64,000 nucleotides of DNA from Pseudomonadota bacterium (GCA_013285445.1 CP053448.1:124001-188000); one strand, 5' to 3'; numbered from the stretch's first letter, positions 53,619 through 62,904 are shown. Notes: generated by a model from the letters alone, not told the origin. Numbers and translations: made by a program.

Positions 53619-54383
53619 GTGAGCGATGAAAAAAGACCCCGTCTTCTGATCGTCAAGACCGGTTCGGCCTTTGCCGAGGCAATCCGCCGCCATGGAGACT
53701 TCGACGACTGGTTCCGCCGCGCTCTGGGTGAGGAGTGTTTCGGTTTCGATACGGTCAACGTTCATGAGCACGAGCCGCTCCCGGTAGCGGATGCCATCGG
53801 CGACTATGCTGGTGTTGTTGTGACCGGCTCACCGGCGATGGTCTCGCACCGTCATGAGTGGTCGGAGAAAGCGGCGGCCTGGCTGGCCAAGATCATCGAT
53901 CGTGATGCAGCGCCGCTCCTGGGGGTCTGTTATGGCCATCAGCTGATCGCGCATGCGCTGGGTGGGCACGTCGGCCCCAACCCGCATGGGCGTCGCATGG
54001 GGACGGTTGCGCTTGAGTGGATTGACACGGACGATCCGCTGACAGGCGCCCTGGAACAGGGTGCGTCCGTTCATGTCACCCACCTCGAGGCCGTGCTCGA
54101 TCCGCCTCCGGGTGCGCGGGTGATCGGCCACAGTCAGGGTGACCCCTATCATGTCCTGCATTTTGGCGGTCGCAGCTGGGGGGTCCAGTTCCATCCGGAA
54201 TTCACTGCCGGGATCATGCGCTGCTACATCGAGGCGCGTGCCAGCCTGCTCGATGGTGAGGGCCTCGACCCGAACCGGCTGCTCCAGGCGGTGACCGAAA
54301 CGGACTCCGGCACCGATCTGCTGGCCCGCTTTGGCCGTCTCTGCCGCCGACAACAGTCACCTGCACATGCCCCGATCACCTGA
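53619..54383 (+). CDS. Class I glutamine amidotransferase-like protein
   Basis: The protein is 254 residues, starting at GTG. The amidotransferase triad is readable: nucleophile Cys in LLGVCYGHQLIAHALGG (about residue 107), His and Glu in WGVQFHPEFTAGIM (about 192-194). VVVTGSPAMVSHRHEWSEKA fits the oxyanion region. Similar stand-alone proteins are annotated as GMP-synthase-like or gamma-glutamyl-gamma-aminobutyrate-type amidotransferases. The partner or substrate is unknown. It follows the propeller gene by 18 bp and overlaps the next gene by 17 bp. Confidence 0.88.
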   Translation: MSDEKRPRLLIVKTGSAFAEAIRRHGDFDDWFRRALGEECFGFDTVNVHEHEPLPVADAIGDYAGVVVTGSPAMVSHRHEWSEKAAAWLAKIIDRDAAPLLGVCYGHQLIAHALGGHVGPNPHGRRMGTVALEWIDTDDPLTGALEQGASVHVTHLEAVLDPPPGARVIGHSQGDPYHVLHFGGRSWGVQFHPEFTAGIMRCYIEARASLLDGEGLDPNRLLQAVTETDSGTDLLARFGRLCRRQQSPAHAPIT

Positions 54384-55740
54384 TTTGTCCCTGACCTTTC
54401 TCGGTGCCGTGGGTACCGTGACGGGCTCGAAGTTTCTGCTGCGCTGCAAGCGCACCCGCTATCTCATCGATTGCGGTCTGTTCCAGGGTTACAAGCATCT
54501 GCGTTTGCGCAACTGGCGCGCGCTGCCGCTCCCTGCCGAGCGCATTCACGATGTGATCCTGACGCATGCCCATATTGATCATTCGGGCTGGCTGCCCGTG
54601 CTGTGCCGGGAAGGCTTCAAGGGCCGAATCCTGGCGACCCCCGCGACGCGCGATCTCTGCCGCCATCTGTTGCCGGACAGCGGTTTCATCCAGGAAAAGG
54701 ATGCGGCCGACGCCAACCGTTACGGATCGACCCGCCACAAGCCCGCGCGGCCCCTCTACACCCGTGCCGAAGCCGAGACCTGCCTGCGTTGTTTCCGTGC
54801 CGTGCGGTTCGGCGAGCCATACCGCGACACTCACCTGCAGCTGCTGTTTCGCCATGCCGGCCACATCCCGGGCGCCGCAATTGTCCAGCTGGATATCAAT
54901 GGACTACGGATTGTTTTCAGCGGCGACCTGGGTAATCCGGACAGCGCCACCATGGTGGCACCGGACACGGTCGATCGCGCTGACTATCTGGTGGTCGAAT
55001 CAACTTACGGCAACCGCAAGCGGAGCAGCGAAAACGCCGAAGCAGCCATTGCGCGCGTCGTCAATGAAACGGCCTCCCGCGGCGGTTCAGTCATCATTCC
55101 GGCCTTTGCCGTTGGCCGCACCCAGTTGATACTGGTCCACCTCGAACGGCTGATGCGAGGCGGACGCATTCCCGGACTTCCGGTCTATCTGGACAGCCCC
55201 CTGGCAATCAATGCCACGGAGGTTTGGGCCGATCATCCCGATGACCACCGGCTGAGCGTGGCCGAGGTCGAGGCGGCATGCGCGCTGCCGCGATATGTCA
55301 ACAGCGTTGAGGAATCCAGGGCGCTCGATCTGGATGTCGACAGGCCGAAAATCATCATCGCCGGCAGCGGCATGGCCACCGGTGGGCGAGTGGTTCATCA
55401 TCTCAAGGTGTATGCACCCGATGCACGCAACACCATCCTGTTTGCCGGCTACCAGGCCGGCGGTACGCGCGGCGCAAGACTGATTGCCGGTGAGCAATCC
55501 ATCAAGATTCATGGCCAGTACTGGCCGGTTCGTGCCCGCGTGGAGAATCTCGATATGCTCTCAGCGCATGCCGATGCCGGCGAGATCATGGACTGGTTGC
55601 GCGGATTTTCGCGACCGCCCCGCCAGACCTTCATCGTTCACGGCGAGGCGAACGCATCCGATACGCTCAGACTGCGCATTGAAGAGGAGCTCGGCTGGAA
55701 TGCAGGGATCCCCGAAGAAGGTCGGGAGTACGCGCTGTGA
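54367..55740 (+). CDS. MBL-fold beta-CASP protein (RNA-processing-type metallo-hydrolase)
   Basis: The protein is 457 residues from ATG 54367 (MPRSPDLSLTFLGAVGTVTG); the frame opens 12 codons earlier. MBL motifs: ILTHAHIDHSGWLPVL (H-x-H-x-D-H, residues about 63-68), LFRHAGHIPGAAIVQLD and FSGDLGNPD. The beta-CASP insert is present with VVESTYGNRKRSSENAEA and IAGSGMATGGRVVHHL, and the C-terminal FIVHGEANASDTLRLRIEEE. Close relatives are annotated as RNA exonucleases or CPSF73-like. Likely a cytoplasmic RNase; substrate unknown. It overlaps the amidotransferase gene. Confidence 0.92.
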   Translation: MPRSPDLSLTFLGAVGTVTGSKFLLRCKRTRYLIDCGLFQGYKHLRLRNWRALPLPAERIHDVILTHAHIDHSGWLPVLCREGFKGRILATPATRDLCRHLLPDSGFIQEKDAADANRYGSTRHKPARPLYTRAEAETCLRCFRAVRFGEPYRDTHLQLLFRHAGHIPGAAIVQLDINGLRIVFSGDLGNPDSATMVAPDTVDRADYLVVESTYGNRKRSSENAEAAIARVVNETASRGGSVIIPAFAVGRTQLILVHLERLMRGGRIPGLPVYLDSPLAINATEVWADHPDDHRLSVAEVEAACALPRYVNSVEESRALDLDVDRPKIIIAGSGMATGGRVVHHLKVYAPDARNTILFAGYQAGGTRGARLIAGEQSIKIHGQYWPVRARVENLDMLSAHADAGEIMDWLRGFSRPPRQTFIVHGEANASDTLRLRIEEELGWNAGIPEEGREYAL

Positions 55741-55860
55741 TGGAACGGCCCCGGGGAGCCAGCCGATACAAGGCTTCCTGACGCGGCGTGAAACAGCCGG
55801 CCGGCCGGCTGCGCGGGGCTCCCCCGCGCCGTGCGAATCCGCAAACGCACTGCCGGTCGA

Positions 55861-57222
55861 TCAGATCAGACCCATCAGGCTGGCCAGCACCACCAGAATC
55901 ATTGCCGGGGTCACCACGCGCACCAGCCACAGCCAGGCGTTGAAAGCCCAGTCGGGCATCTTCTTGTCCAGCTCCTCGTGCGTGATCTTGCTCGACAGCA
56001 CCCAGCCGGCAAACACCGCGATGAGCATGCCGCCGAGCGGCATCATGATGTTGTTGGCGGCGTGCTCGATGGCGCTCATGACGTCACGCCCGCCAATCGA
56101 GACATGTGACCAGACGTTGAACGAGAACACCGATGCCATGCCCGCCAGCCAGGCGAGTGCCCCAATGACCGCGGCCGCACCCTTGCGACCCAGGTTGGTG
56201 CTCTCGACCAGGTAGGCTGTGGCCGGCTCCAGCAGCGAGATCGAACTGGTCCAGGCCGCCACCGACAGCAGCAGGAAAAACATCATGCCGTAGAGGGTCC
56301 CGAAAGGCATTTCATTGAATGCCAGCGGCAGTGAGGTGAAGATCAGACCGGCACCGCCGGATCCGGGATCGATGCCGAAAGAGATCACGATCGGGAAGAT
56401 GGCCAGACCGGCAATCAGCGCCACAACGGTGTCGGCCGCGGCGACGGTGACGCCCACGCGCGGGATGCTCACGCCTGCCGGCAGATAGGCCCCGTAGGTC
56501 ATGATCGCGCACATGCCCAGACTGAGTGTGAAGAAGGCCTGGCCCATGGCGGTGACGATCATGGTACCGGAGACCTGCGACCAGTCGGGCCTGAACAGAA
56601 AGCCGACCGCCTCGGCGAAATGGCCGGTGTTCATGCCCCAGCCAAGCAGGATCAGCAGCAGGAAGAACAGAACCGGCATCAAAATGCTGACCGCGCGTTC
56701 GAGGCCGCGCTCGACGCCGAAGGCCACAACGCCCAGGGTCATGCACATGAACAGGGCGTGCCAGAACGTCAGCTCGGCCGGGTTGGCCAGCAGGGCGCCG
56801 AAAGTCGCCTCCGGATCGGCGATCGCTGCGCCGCCAAACAGCTGCTTGAGATAGATAAAGCCGTAATGCAGGGTCCAGCCTGCCACCACCGAGTAGAACG
56901 ACAGCACCAGAAAGCCGGCGATAATGCCCATCCATCCGATTCCCGTCCAGGCCCGGCTGGCACCGGCGTCGTCAGACAGTTCCCTGAGTGAATTGATCGG
57001 GCTCATCCGGCCGCGCCGTCCGATGACGATTTCGGAGAACATCACCGGCAGGCCGACAACGGCAATGCAGGCAAGATAGATCAGAACGAAAGCGCCGCCG
57101 CCGTTTTCTGACGTGATGTAGGGAAAGCGCCAGATGTTGCCCAGGCCAACGGCCGATCCGGTGGCGGCCAGGATAAAGGCCAGCCGTGATGACCACATGC
57201 CGTGAATGGAGGTGGTTTTCAT
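55861..57222 (-). CDS. Sodium-dependent neurotransmitter-symporter family (NSS/SLC6) transporter
   Basis: The transporter is 453 residues with about 11-12 hydrophobic helices. The N-terminal NSS signature is clear: WSSRLAFILAATGSAVGLGN, then IWRFPYITSENGGGAF, which forms the Na+ and substrate site in LeuT-type carriers. It imports an amino acid or related amine with sodium. Substrate cannot be read from the sequence. An NtrC-like operator lies 57 bp upstream of the start, which suggests nitrogen control. Monocistronic; convergent with the MBL gene. Confidence 0.93.
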   Translation of the reverse strand: MKTTSIHGMWSSRLAFILAATGSAVGLGNIWRFPYITSENGGGAFVLIYLACIAVVGLPVMFSEIVIGRRGRMSPINSLRELSDDAGASRAWTGIGWMGIIAGFLVLSFYSVVAGWTLHYGFIYLKQLFGGAAIADPEATFGALLANPAELTFWHALFMCMTLGVVAFGVERGLERAVSILMPVLFFLLLILLGWGMNTGHFAEAVGFLFRPDWSQVSGTMIVTAMGQAFFTLSLGMCAIMTYGAYLPAGVSIPRVGVTVAAADTVVALIAGLAIFPIVISFGIDPGSGGAGLIFTSLPLAFNEMPFGTLYGMMFFLLLSVAAWTSSISLLEPATAYLVESTNLGRKGAAAVIGALAWLAGMASVFSFNVWSHVSIGGRDVMSAIEHAANNIMMPLGGMLIAVFAGWVLSSKITHEELDKKMPDWAFNAWLWLVRVVTPAMILVVLASLMGLI

Positions 57223-57575
57223 TGTTTTTTGGTCCCCGAAAGAGGTTTATCGCGTTACAGGGTGGCAATTGTGCTTCATGCACCGTTTTGGTGCAAACAC
57301 GCAGTCTGGTGCGGTCCGGGCCCATGCGGACCGACAATCGGAATCCCGCCGATCAGCGCGCTCGAAGACCCGAAGTGTCCCTGGAACCGGAGCAGGCCTG
57401 GATTGGTTACAGACCCGCTTGCTGAAGTCGCCGATTGCGCCACGACGCCGGCAGGGACAGAAAAACGACGTTCATTGCGGCACAATGCCGAATGCCAAGG
57501 GGGTGCCGAACCGGTCGGCTTAGCGGTGCGAACAAGACACTGGACAAACCCGTCTGCCTGATCGGTGCAACATTC
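57223..57575. other. Divergent intergenic region between the NSS transporter and zrg genes
   Basis: No gene is supported here. The stretch contains the NtrC-like palindrome at 57279-57295 and ends at the Zur-like box. Several ORFs in it lack ribosome binding sites and family features. Confidence 0.5.
57279..57295. promoter_or_regulatory. NtrC-like operator upstream of the NSS transporter
   Basis: TGCACCGTTTTGGTGCA is a perfect inverted repeat and matches the NtrC consensus TGCACC-N5-GGTGCA exactly. It sits 57 bp upstream of the transporter start. I do not find a convincing sigma-54 GG/GC element between them. Confidence 0.55.
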
Positions 57576-57588
57576 GTTATATAATAAC
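57576..57588. promoter_or_regulatory. Zur-like box upstream of the zrg operon
   Basis: GTTATATAATAAC, arms GTTAT/ATAAC around three bases, close to gammaproteobacterial Zur boxes (GTTATAWTATAAC). It lies 43 bp before the first zrg gene, where bound Zur would block transcription when zinc is plentiful. Confidence 0.6.
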
Positions 57589-57618
57589 AGTGTCGGTTAA
57601 TGAATGGAGAGACCTGTA

Positions 57619-58194
57619 GTGAACGACCGCGACCATCCGGTCCGGGTGCTGGCCGCCGTAGTCGCATCGGTGATGCTGATCGCTGCCGCGTCGGCCGGGG
57701 AGCCGCAGCGCCGGCACAGTGCGCATGAACACGGCCGGATTGACGGTAGCTTGGCGCAGGACGGCGATCGGTTCGAGCTCACGTTGTCCATTCCCGGTGT
57801 CAATGTGGTGGGCTTCGAGCACACCCCGCATGATGACGCCCAGCGCGCGGCGCTGGATTCGGCCCGTCAGCGGCTGGTCGCGGGCAACTGGATTGCCCTG
57901 GACCAGGCTGGCGAGTGCGCCCAACCAAGGGTTACTGTCGCCACGGTCGGTTATGGCGTAACCGACCCGGTCGGGTCGCAGGCCGGTGGTCGCGGGCACG
58001 CTCACCGAGACCACGGCGAATTCCGTGTCCGGGCGGAGATCGAGTGCGCCCGCGCCGATCGCCTGGCCTGGATCGAGCTGGCGCCGACCGGCCAACGCCC
58101 GGCATCGGCTGAAATCGAGCTGGACGTTTTGACCGAAGCCCGCATCGACCGCATTCACCTGAGCACCGACCGGCCTCGCGTGAGGCTGCGCTGA
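57619..58194 (+). CDS. zrgA: ZrgA-like zinc-binding periplasmic protein (DUF2796)
   Basis: The protein is 191 residues from GTG 57619, which has GGAG nine bases upstream; an ATG five codons earlier lacks one. The signal peptide (VRVLAAVVASVMLIAAASAG) is followed by a His-rich start (RRHSAHEHGRIDG) and another His cluster (GRGHAHRDHGEF), as in DUF2796. VNVVGFEHTPHDDAQRAALD is a conserved block of the family. In Vibrio, ZrgA works with the ZrgBC(DE) transporter in zinc uptake. It overlaps the ATPase gene (TGATG). The Zur-like box lies upstream. Confidence 0.85.
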   Translation: MNDRDHPVRVLAAVVASVMLIAAASAGEPQRRHSAHEHGRIDGSLAQDGDRFELTLSIPGVNVVGFEHTPHDDAQRAALDSARQRLVAGNWIALDQAGECAQPRVTVATVGYGVTDPVGSQAGGRGHAHRDHGEFRVRAEIECARADRLAWIELAPTGQRPASAEIELDVLTEARIDRIHLSTDRPRVRLR

Positions 58195-58889
58195 TGGCCG
58201 CAAGCGAACTCCTGGCCATCGACAATCTGCGCTTCGCCTGGCCTGGCGACGACCGGCCCGTGCTGGCGGTCGAGCAGCTGCGGCTTGCACAGGGCGAAAA
58301 GGTCTTTCTCTACGGGCCGAGCGGTTCCGGCAAATCCACCTTGCTGGCGCTGATTGGCGGTCTGGTGGTGCCGGATGCCGGCACGATCCGACTGGCCGGC
58401 ACCGAGCTCGGCTCGCTGTCCGGACCGGCGCGCGACCGATTCCGCGCAGCCCATCTCGGCGTGATCTTTCAGCAGTTCAACCTGCTGCCCTGGCTCGACG
58501 TGCGCGCCAATGTGATGCTGCCGTTGCGGTTTTCGAAGGAGCGTGCGCGCCGGGCTGGTGACCCCTGCCGGTCCGCCGATGAACTGCTCGACGGCATGGA
58601 CCTGGCGCCCGGCCTGCGGCAGCGTCGCGCCGACCGCCTGAGTGTCGGTCAGCAGCAGCGCGTGGCCGCGGCCCGCGCGCTGATCGGCCAGCCCGGTCTG
58701 ATTCTGGCCGACGAGCCGACCTCGGCACTGGACGCCGAGCGCCGCCAGGTGTTCCTCGATCTGCTGTTCAGGCAGCTCGAGTCGACCGGCAGCGCGCTGC
58801 TGTTTGTCAGCCACGACCGCGATCTTGCCGTGCGCTTCGACCGCAGCCTGAGCCTGCCCGAGATCAACCGCGTGAAAGCGCCGGCATGA
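58194..58889 (+). CDS. zrgB: ABC transporter ATP-binding protein (ZrgB-like)
   Basis: The protein is 231 residues. Walker A is FLYGPSGSGKSTLLALIGGL; the Q-loop region is LGVIFQQFNLLPWLDVRANV; the signature is RLSVGQQQRVAAARALIG (LSVGQ rather than LSGGQ); Walker B is LILADEPTSALD; the H-loop is LLFVSHDRDL. It belongs to the LolD/MacB subgroup that works with FtsX-type permeases. Its position between a DUF2796 protein and the permease matches the zrg zinc uptake operon. The start overlaps zrgA and the stop overlaps the permease start. Confidence 0.88.
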   Translation: MAASELLAIDNLRFAWPGDDRPVLAVEQLRLAQGEKVFLYGPSGSGKSTLLALIGGLVVPDAGTIRLAGTELGSLSGPARDRFRAAHLGVIFQQFNLLPWLDVRANVMLPLRFSKERARRAGDPCRSADELLDGMDLAPGLRQRRADRLSVGQQQRVAAARALIGQPGLILADEPTSALDAERRQVFLDLLFRQLESTGSALLFVSHDRDLAVRFDRSLSLPEINRVKAPA

Positions 58890-60151
58890 CCCTGCTTCCG
58901 CTGGCCCTGCGCTCGCTGACCAATCGCGCCTTCGCGGTCTCGCTGACCGTTGTCACGATCGCCCTGTCGATCGCCCTGCTGGTCATGGTCGAGCAGCTGC
59001 GAAGCGAAGTACGTGAGGGCTTCTATCGTTCCGTCAGCGGTACCGACCTGATCGTCGGGGCCCGAACCGCCCCGGTGCAGCTGCTGCTCTACTCGGTCTT
59101 TGGCATTGGCAGTCCCACCAACAATCTGTCCTGGGAAAGCTATCGGGAGCTGGCTGGCCGACCCGGCGTCGACTGGACCATCCCGATGTCCCTTGGCGAC
59201 AGCCACCGCGGCTATCGCGTCGTTGGCACGACCACCGCACTGTTCGAGTATTTTCGATACGGAGACCGGCAGTCGCTGGAATTTTCCGCCGGCGAACCGT
59301 TCGAGGATCTCTATGATGTCGTCATCGGCCATCAGGTCGCGCGCAGGCTTGGCTACGGGACGGGCATGCGGCTTGCCCTGGCCCATGGTGGCGGCAACGT
59401 CAGCCTGCAGGGGCACGACGACCATCCGTTTACCGTCAGCGCCGTCCTCGCGCCGACCGGCACGCCGGTCGACCACACGCTTTACATCTCGCTGGCGGCT
59501 CACGAGGCCATCCATATCGGCTGGGAATCGGGCGTACGCCGACCCGGCGGCGGGCTTGATCCCGACCAGGCGCGCCGGCGCGCCGACGAGCTGGTTCCCG
59601 ACTCGATCACCGCTGCCCTGATCGGACTTGAAACCCGCGCCGCCGTCTTCGGCCTGCAGCGCGAAATCAACGAATACCGGGACGAAGCGCTGACCGCAAT
59701 CATGCCCGGCATCACGCTACAGCAGCTGTGGCGCATCACCGGCGTGGCCGAGCAGGTACTGCGCGTGGTTGCCGCCATGGTCGTGATTGCGGGACTGCTG
59801 GGCATGCTCACCGTGCTGCTGACCACCTTGAACGAGCGCCGGAGAGAAATGGCCATCTTGCGGGCCAACGGCGCCCGGCCCTGGCAGATCGCCGGGTTGC
59901 TCGTCTTCGAGGCCGGACTGATCAGCGGCGCCGGTATCGTCGTTGGCACCGGCCTGGCGACCATCGCGATCCTGGCAGCAGCGCCCTGGGTGCTCGACCG
60001 GTTCGGTCTGGCCATCGGTCTTGGCTGGCCGGAATGGTGGCAGCTCGGCGTGCTCGCCGGAATCTTCGCGGCCGGTCTGCTGGTCGCGCTGGTGCCGGCT
60101 ATCATGGCCTACCGGCGAACGCTCGCCGACGGCATGCAGACAAGATTGTGA
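58886..60151 (+). CDS. zrgC: ABC transporter permease, FtsX-like (ZrgC-like)
   Basis: The permease is 421 residues. The N-terminal helix (AVSLTVVTIALSIALLVMV) is followed by a large periplasmic domain (about residues 40-270, SVSGTDLIVGARTAPVQLLL onward), then three C-terminal helices (VVAAMVVIAGLLGMLTVLLT; GAGIVVGTGLATIAILAAAP; LGVLAGIFAAGLLVALVPAI). This is the MacB/FtsX topology. NERRREMAILRANGARPWQI is the conserved cytoplasmic coupling loop. It partners the preceding ATPase; zinc import is inferred from the operon. The start overlaps that gene by 4 bp. Confidence 0.87.
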   Translation: MTLLPLALRSLTNRAFAVSLTVVTIALSIALLVMVEQLRSEVREGFYRSVSGTDLIVGARTAPVQLLLYSVFGIGSPTNNLSWESYRELAGRPGVDWTIPMSLGDSHRGYRVVGTTTALFEYFRYGDRQSLEFSAGEPFEDLYDVVIGHQVARRLGYGTGMRLALAHGGGNVSLQGHDDHPFTVSAVLAPTGTPVDHTLYISLAAHEAIHIGWESGVRRPGGGLDPDQARRRADELVPDSITAALIGLETRAAVFGLQREINEYRDEALTAIMPGITLQQLWRITGVAEQVLRVVAAMVVIAGLLGMLTVLLTTLNERRREMAILRANGARPWQIAGLLVFEAGLISGAGIVVGTGLATIAILAAAPWVLDRFGLAIGLGWPEWWQLGVLAGIFAAGLLVALVPAIMAYRRTLADGMQTRL

Positions 60152-60207
60152 ACGAAATCCGCCTCTTGCCGGTCAGAAAGTTCTGGATGCACATGCAGAG
60201 GGTCGAC

Positions 60208-60705
60208 ATGAAACAGGCACGCCACCGTATTGTGACCGCGCTGGTCGCCGCACTCCTCGCCCTGCCGGCGGCAGCCGATGACGCGCGTGAGCTTGAGTGG
60301 CTCGATCTGATGCCGGCCGAAGAGGCCGAGTCCTGGCTGTCGGAATCCGGCAACGTCGATCACTCCGGCTATACCGCACCCGATCCGTTTCAGTCCTGGA
60401 ACACGGTGTCTGAACTGGATGGGCAGCGAGTCCGCCTGCCCGGTTTCGTGGTGCCGGTGGAAACCGATGGGCAAGGCCGGCTGACCGAATTCTTCCTGGT
60501 GCCGTATTTCGGCGCCTGCATTCACGTGCCGCCGCCGCCGGCCAACCAGATCGTCTACGGTCGGCTGGCCGAGCCGATCGAGATGGTCAACATCTGGGAT
60601 GCCTTCTGGATGGAGGGCACGCTGCATGTCGAAGAAGTCACGAACGAGACTGCCGACTCGGCCTACACGATGGCGGTGGACTCGCTCAAACCGTACTCCG
60701 GATGA
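60208..60705 (+). CDS. zrgD: DUF3299 exported protein (ZrgD-like)
   Basis: The protein is 165 residues from ATG 60208 (AGAGGG upstream); other in-frame starts lie at 60187 and 60193. The signal peptide ends in ALLALPAAA. The DUF3299 core is clear: VRLPGFVVPVETDGQGRLTE, then FFLVPYFGACIHVPPPPANQ and MVNIWDAFWMEGTL. The C-I-H-V-P-P-P-P-A-N-Q-I block is the family hallmark. It completes a zrgABCD gene order known from Vibrio. The role is probably periplasmic; a separate zrgE is not seen downstream. Confidence 0.85.
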   Translation: MKQARHRIVTALVAALLALPAAADDARELEWLDLMPAEEAESWLSESGNVDHSGYTAPDPFQSWNTVSELDGQRVRLPGFVVPVETDGQGRLTEFFLVPYFGACIHVPPPPANQIVYGRLAEPIEMVNIWDAFWMEGTLHVEEVTNETADSAYTMAVDSLKPYSG

Positions 60706-60807
60706 ACAAGGGAACCACCGAATACACTGGATTCAGAAGCACGAACCCGGCGATCGCAGTGCATTCGGCGCTTGTCGTTCATTAACCGCTAAGAAGAGGG
60801 CACCAGA

Positions 60808-62850
60808 ATGAAAAACCTCCTCCTGTCCCTGTTACTCCTCGCCCCCAGCCTGGCGCTCGCCCAGGACGACAGCGCCGAAGAAGGGCGCAATGGATTGTCA
60901 GTCGAAGTGCTTTGGGCGCTGGACCGTATCGGTTCGCCGGTCATTTCACCGGATGGCGCAAGCATCGTTGCGCCGGTAACCGACTACGATGTGGAGTCCG
61001 ATGAAAGCGAGACCCGGCTTTGGCTGTTCGCGTCTGACGGCTCGGTCGAACGGCCACTGACCGCGCAAGGCTACTCCGCCTCCAATCCGGTGTTCGCCCC
61101 AGACGGGGACCGGCTCGCCTTCACCGCCAAGCGTGATGACGACCAGGCCAGCCAGATTTACCTGCTCGACATGGAGGGCCCGGGCGAGGCCCAGCGACTG
61201 ACTGAAATCCCGACCGGCGTCAGCGGCGTGAAGTGGGTCGGTGAGCACCTGTACTTCATTTCCAGCATCTGGCCGGAGATCGGAGACTGGGAAGCGATGG
61301 CCGAGCGCAAGTCCGCCGAAGAGGAATCGAAAATCTCTGCGCGTCAGTGGAATGCGCTGCCCTATTCCTTCTGGGACCACTGGATCGACGAGGAGCGCCA
61401 GTCCCACCTGTTCCGCATTCCGGCCGACGGCGGCCAGATCGAGGCGCTGACCGGCCCGACCGGCCGGCAGCTTCCCCGCTCGTCGGCCGGGGCGGGCAGC
61501 TATGACGTCCACCCGGAAGAAACGCACTTCGCGTTTGTCGCCAACAGCCGCGAGGGTGGCGTCGAGCCCGACAACGATATTTTCGTCGCGCGCATCGGAA
61601 GCGACGAAGCCGAGAATCTCACCGCGGACAATGAGGCCAGCGACGGTACGCCGATGTTCAGTCCAGACGGTCGCACTCTGGCCTATCTCGAGCAGCGCAT
61701 TGCCGGTTTCTACGGCGACCAGAACAACATCGTCCTCTACCATCTCGATAGCGGGGAGCGTCGCAATATCACCGCCGGCTGGGATCGCTCGGCCACGGGC
61801 CTGGTCTGGGCGCCGGATGCATCCGGTTTCTACGGCGCCATCGCCGACCAGGCCCGCGTGCGGGTCTACTTCATCGACGCCGGAGGTCGCCAGCCGCGGG
61901 CCCTGACCACCGACAATACCTTTGGCGACCTCGCCATTGCCGACGATGGCACCCTGGTCGGCACCCGCCAGAGTTTCACCGATCCACCCCGGCTGGTGCG
62001 CATCGATACCGGCTCCGGCGCGGTGACGCGCCTGGATACCATCAATGACGACATTCTGGCCGGCGTCGACATGGGCAGCTACGAGTCGGTGACCTATACC
62101 GGCCATGACGGTGCCGACATTCAGATGTGGGTCAACTATCCACCGGGCTTCGACGAAAGCAAGGAATACCCGCTGTTCCTGCTCATTCACGGCGGTCCGC
62201 ACGGCGCGATCTCCGACACCTTCCACTTCCGCTGGAACGCCCAGACCTTCGCCTCCTGGGGCTATGTCACCGCCTGGCACAACTTCCACGGATCGGCCAG
62301 TTTCGGCCAGGAATTCACCGACTCGATCAACCCCGACTGGGTGACCGCGCCATACCATGACACCATTGCCGCGGCCGAGTGGTTTGCCAACAAGGACTGG
62401 ATCGACGAGGAACGGATGGTCGCCGGTGGCGGCAGCTACGGCGGTTATCTCTCATCGATCCTGCTCGGCAAGGACCATCCGTTCAATGCGCTGCTGATTC
62501 ACGCCCCGGTCTACAACATGTACTCGCAGATGGCCGCCGATTTCGCCGTGCATGCGCAGCGTTTCGGCGACTTCTGGGAAGTGCCCGAAATCTACCAGGC
62601 GATCTCGCCACACTACTACGCAAAGGACTTCGACACCCCGGCGCTGATCATCCACGGTCAGAACGACCTGCGCGTGCCGGTTGGCCAGGCCTTCGAGCTG
62701 TTCCGCACGCTGCAGAGCAAAGGCATTGAGTCGCGCCTGATCTACTTCCCCGACGAAAACCACTGGGTGCTCAAGCCGAACAACTCGATCTACTGGTACC
62801 ACGAGGTCGAGAAGTGGATGGCGAAGTTCGCGGAGCCGGGCGGGCGATAG
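60808..62850 (+). CDS. Exported S9-family peptidase (acylaminoacyl/dipeptidyl-peptidase-like)
   Basis: The peptidase is 680 residues. Signal peptide MKNLLLSLLLLAPSLALAQ. The beta-propeller half has blades such as SPVISPDGASIVAPVTDYDV and SDGTPMFSPDGRTLAYLEQR. The hydrolase domain has LFLLIHGGPHGAISD (oxyanion region) and the triad Ser543 (GGGSYGGYL), Asp620 (GQNDLRVP), His652 (DENHWVLK), as in S9C/DPP5-type enzymes. It likely degrades peptides in the periplasm. AAGAGGGCACCAGA precedes the ATG. Separate from the zrg genes by about 100 bp. Confidence 0.92.
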   Translation: MKNLLLSLLLLAPSLALAQDDSAEEGRNGLSVEVLWALDRIGSPVISPDGASIVAPVTDYDVESDESETRLWLFASDGSVERPLTAQGYSASNPVFAPDGDRLAFTAKRDDDQASQIYLLDMEGPGEAQRLTEIPTGVSGVKWVGEHLYFISSIWPEIGDWEAMAERKSAEEESKISARQWNALPYSFWDHWIDEERQSHLFRIPADGGQIEALTGPTGRQLPRSSAGAGSYDVHPEETHFAFVANSREGGVEPDNDIFVARIGSDEAENLTADNEASDGTPMFSPDGRTLAYLEQRIAGFYGDQNNIVLYHLDSGERRNITAGWDRSATGLVWAPDASGFYGAIADQARVRVYFIDAGGRQPRALTTDNTFGDLAIADDGTLVGTRQSFTDPPRLVRIDTGSGAVTRLDTINDDILAGVDMGSYESVTYTGHDGADIQMWVNYPPGFDESKEYPLFLLIHGGPHGAISDTFHFRWNAQTFASWGYVTAWHNFHGSASFGQEFTDSINPDWVTAPYHDTIAAAEWFANKDWIDEERMVAGGGSYGGYLSSILLGKDHPFNALLIHAPVYNMYSQMAADFAVHAQRFGDFWEVPEIYQAISPHYYAKDFDTPALIIHGQNDLRVPVGQAFELFRTLQSKGIESRLIYFPDENHWVLKPNNSIYWYHEVEKWMAKFAEPGGR

Positions 62851-62878
62851 GCCCGTTCCGGAACAACCAATCGGTCAT

Positions 62879-62904
62879 CCGTCGGGGCCGCGGCCCCGAC
62901 CTAC
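62879..62904 (-). repeat. REP-like repeat (inverted)
   Basis: Read on the minus strand: GTAGGTCGGGGCCGCGGCCC followed by CGACGG, nearly self-complementary. With the next unit it forms a head-to-head pair in the 215-bp gap between the S9 peptidase and the trans-sulfuration gene. Confidence 0.7.

Noticed and set aside
57223..57603. Three overlapping plus-strand ORFs upstream of zrgA
   Set aside because: All share the same short stretch in different frames, without ribosome binding sites, and overlap the operator-like palindrome.
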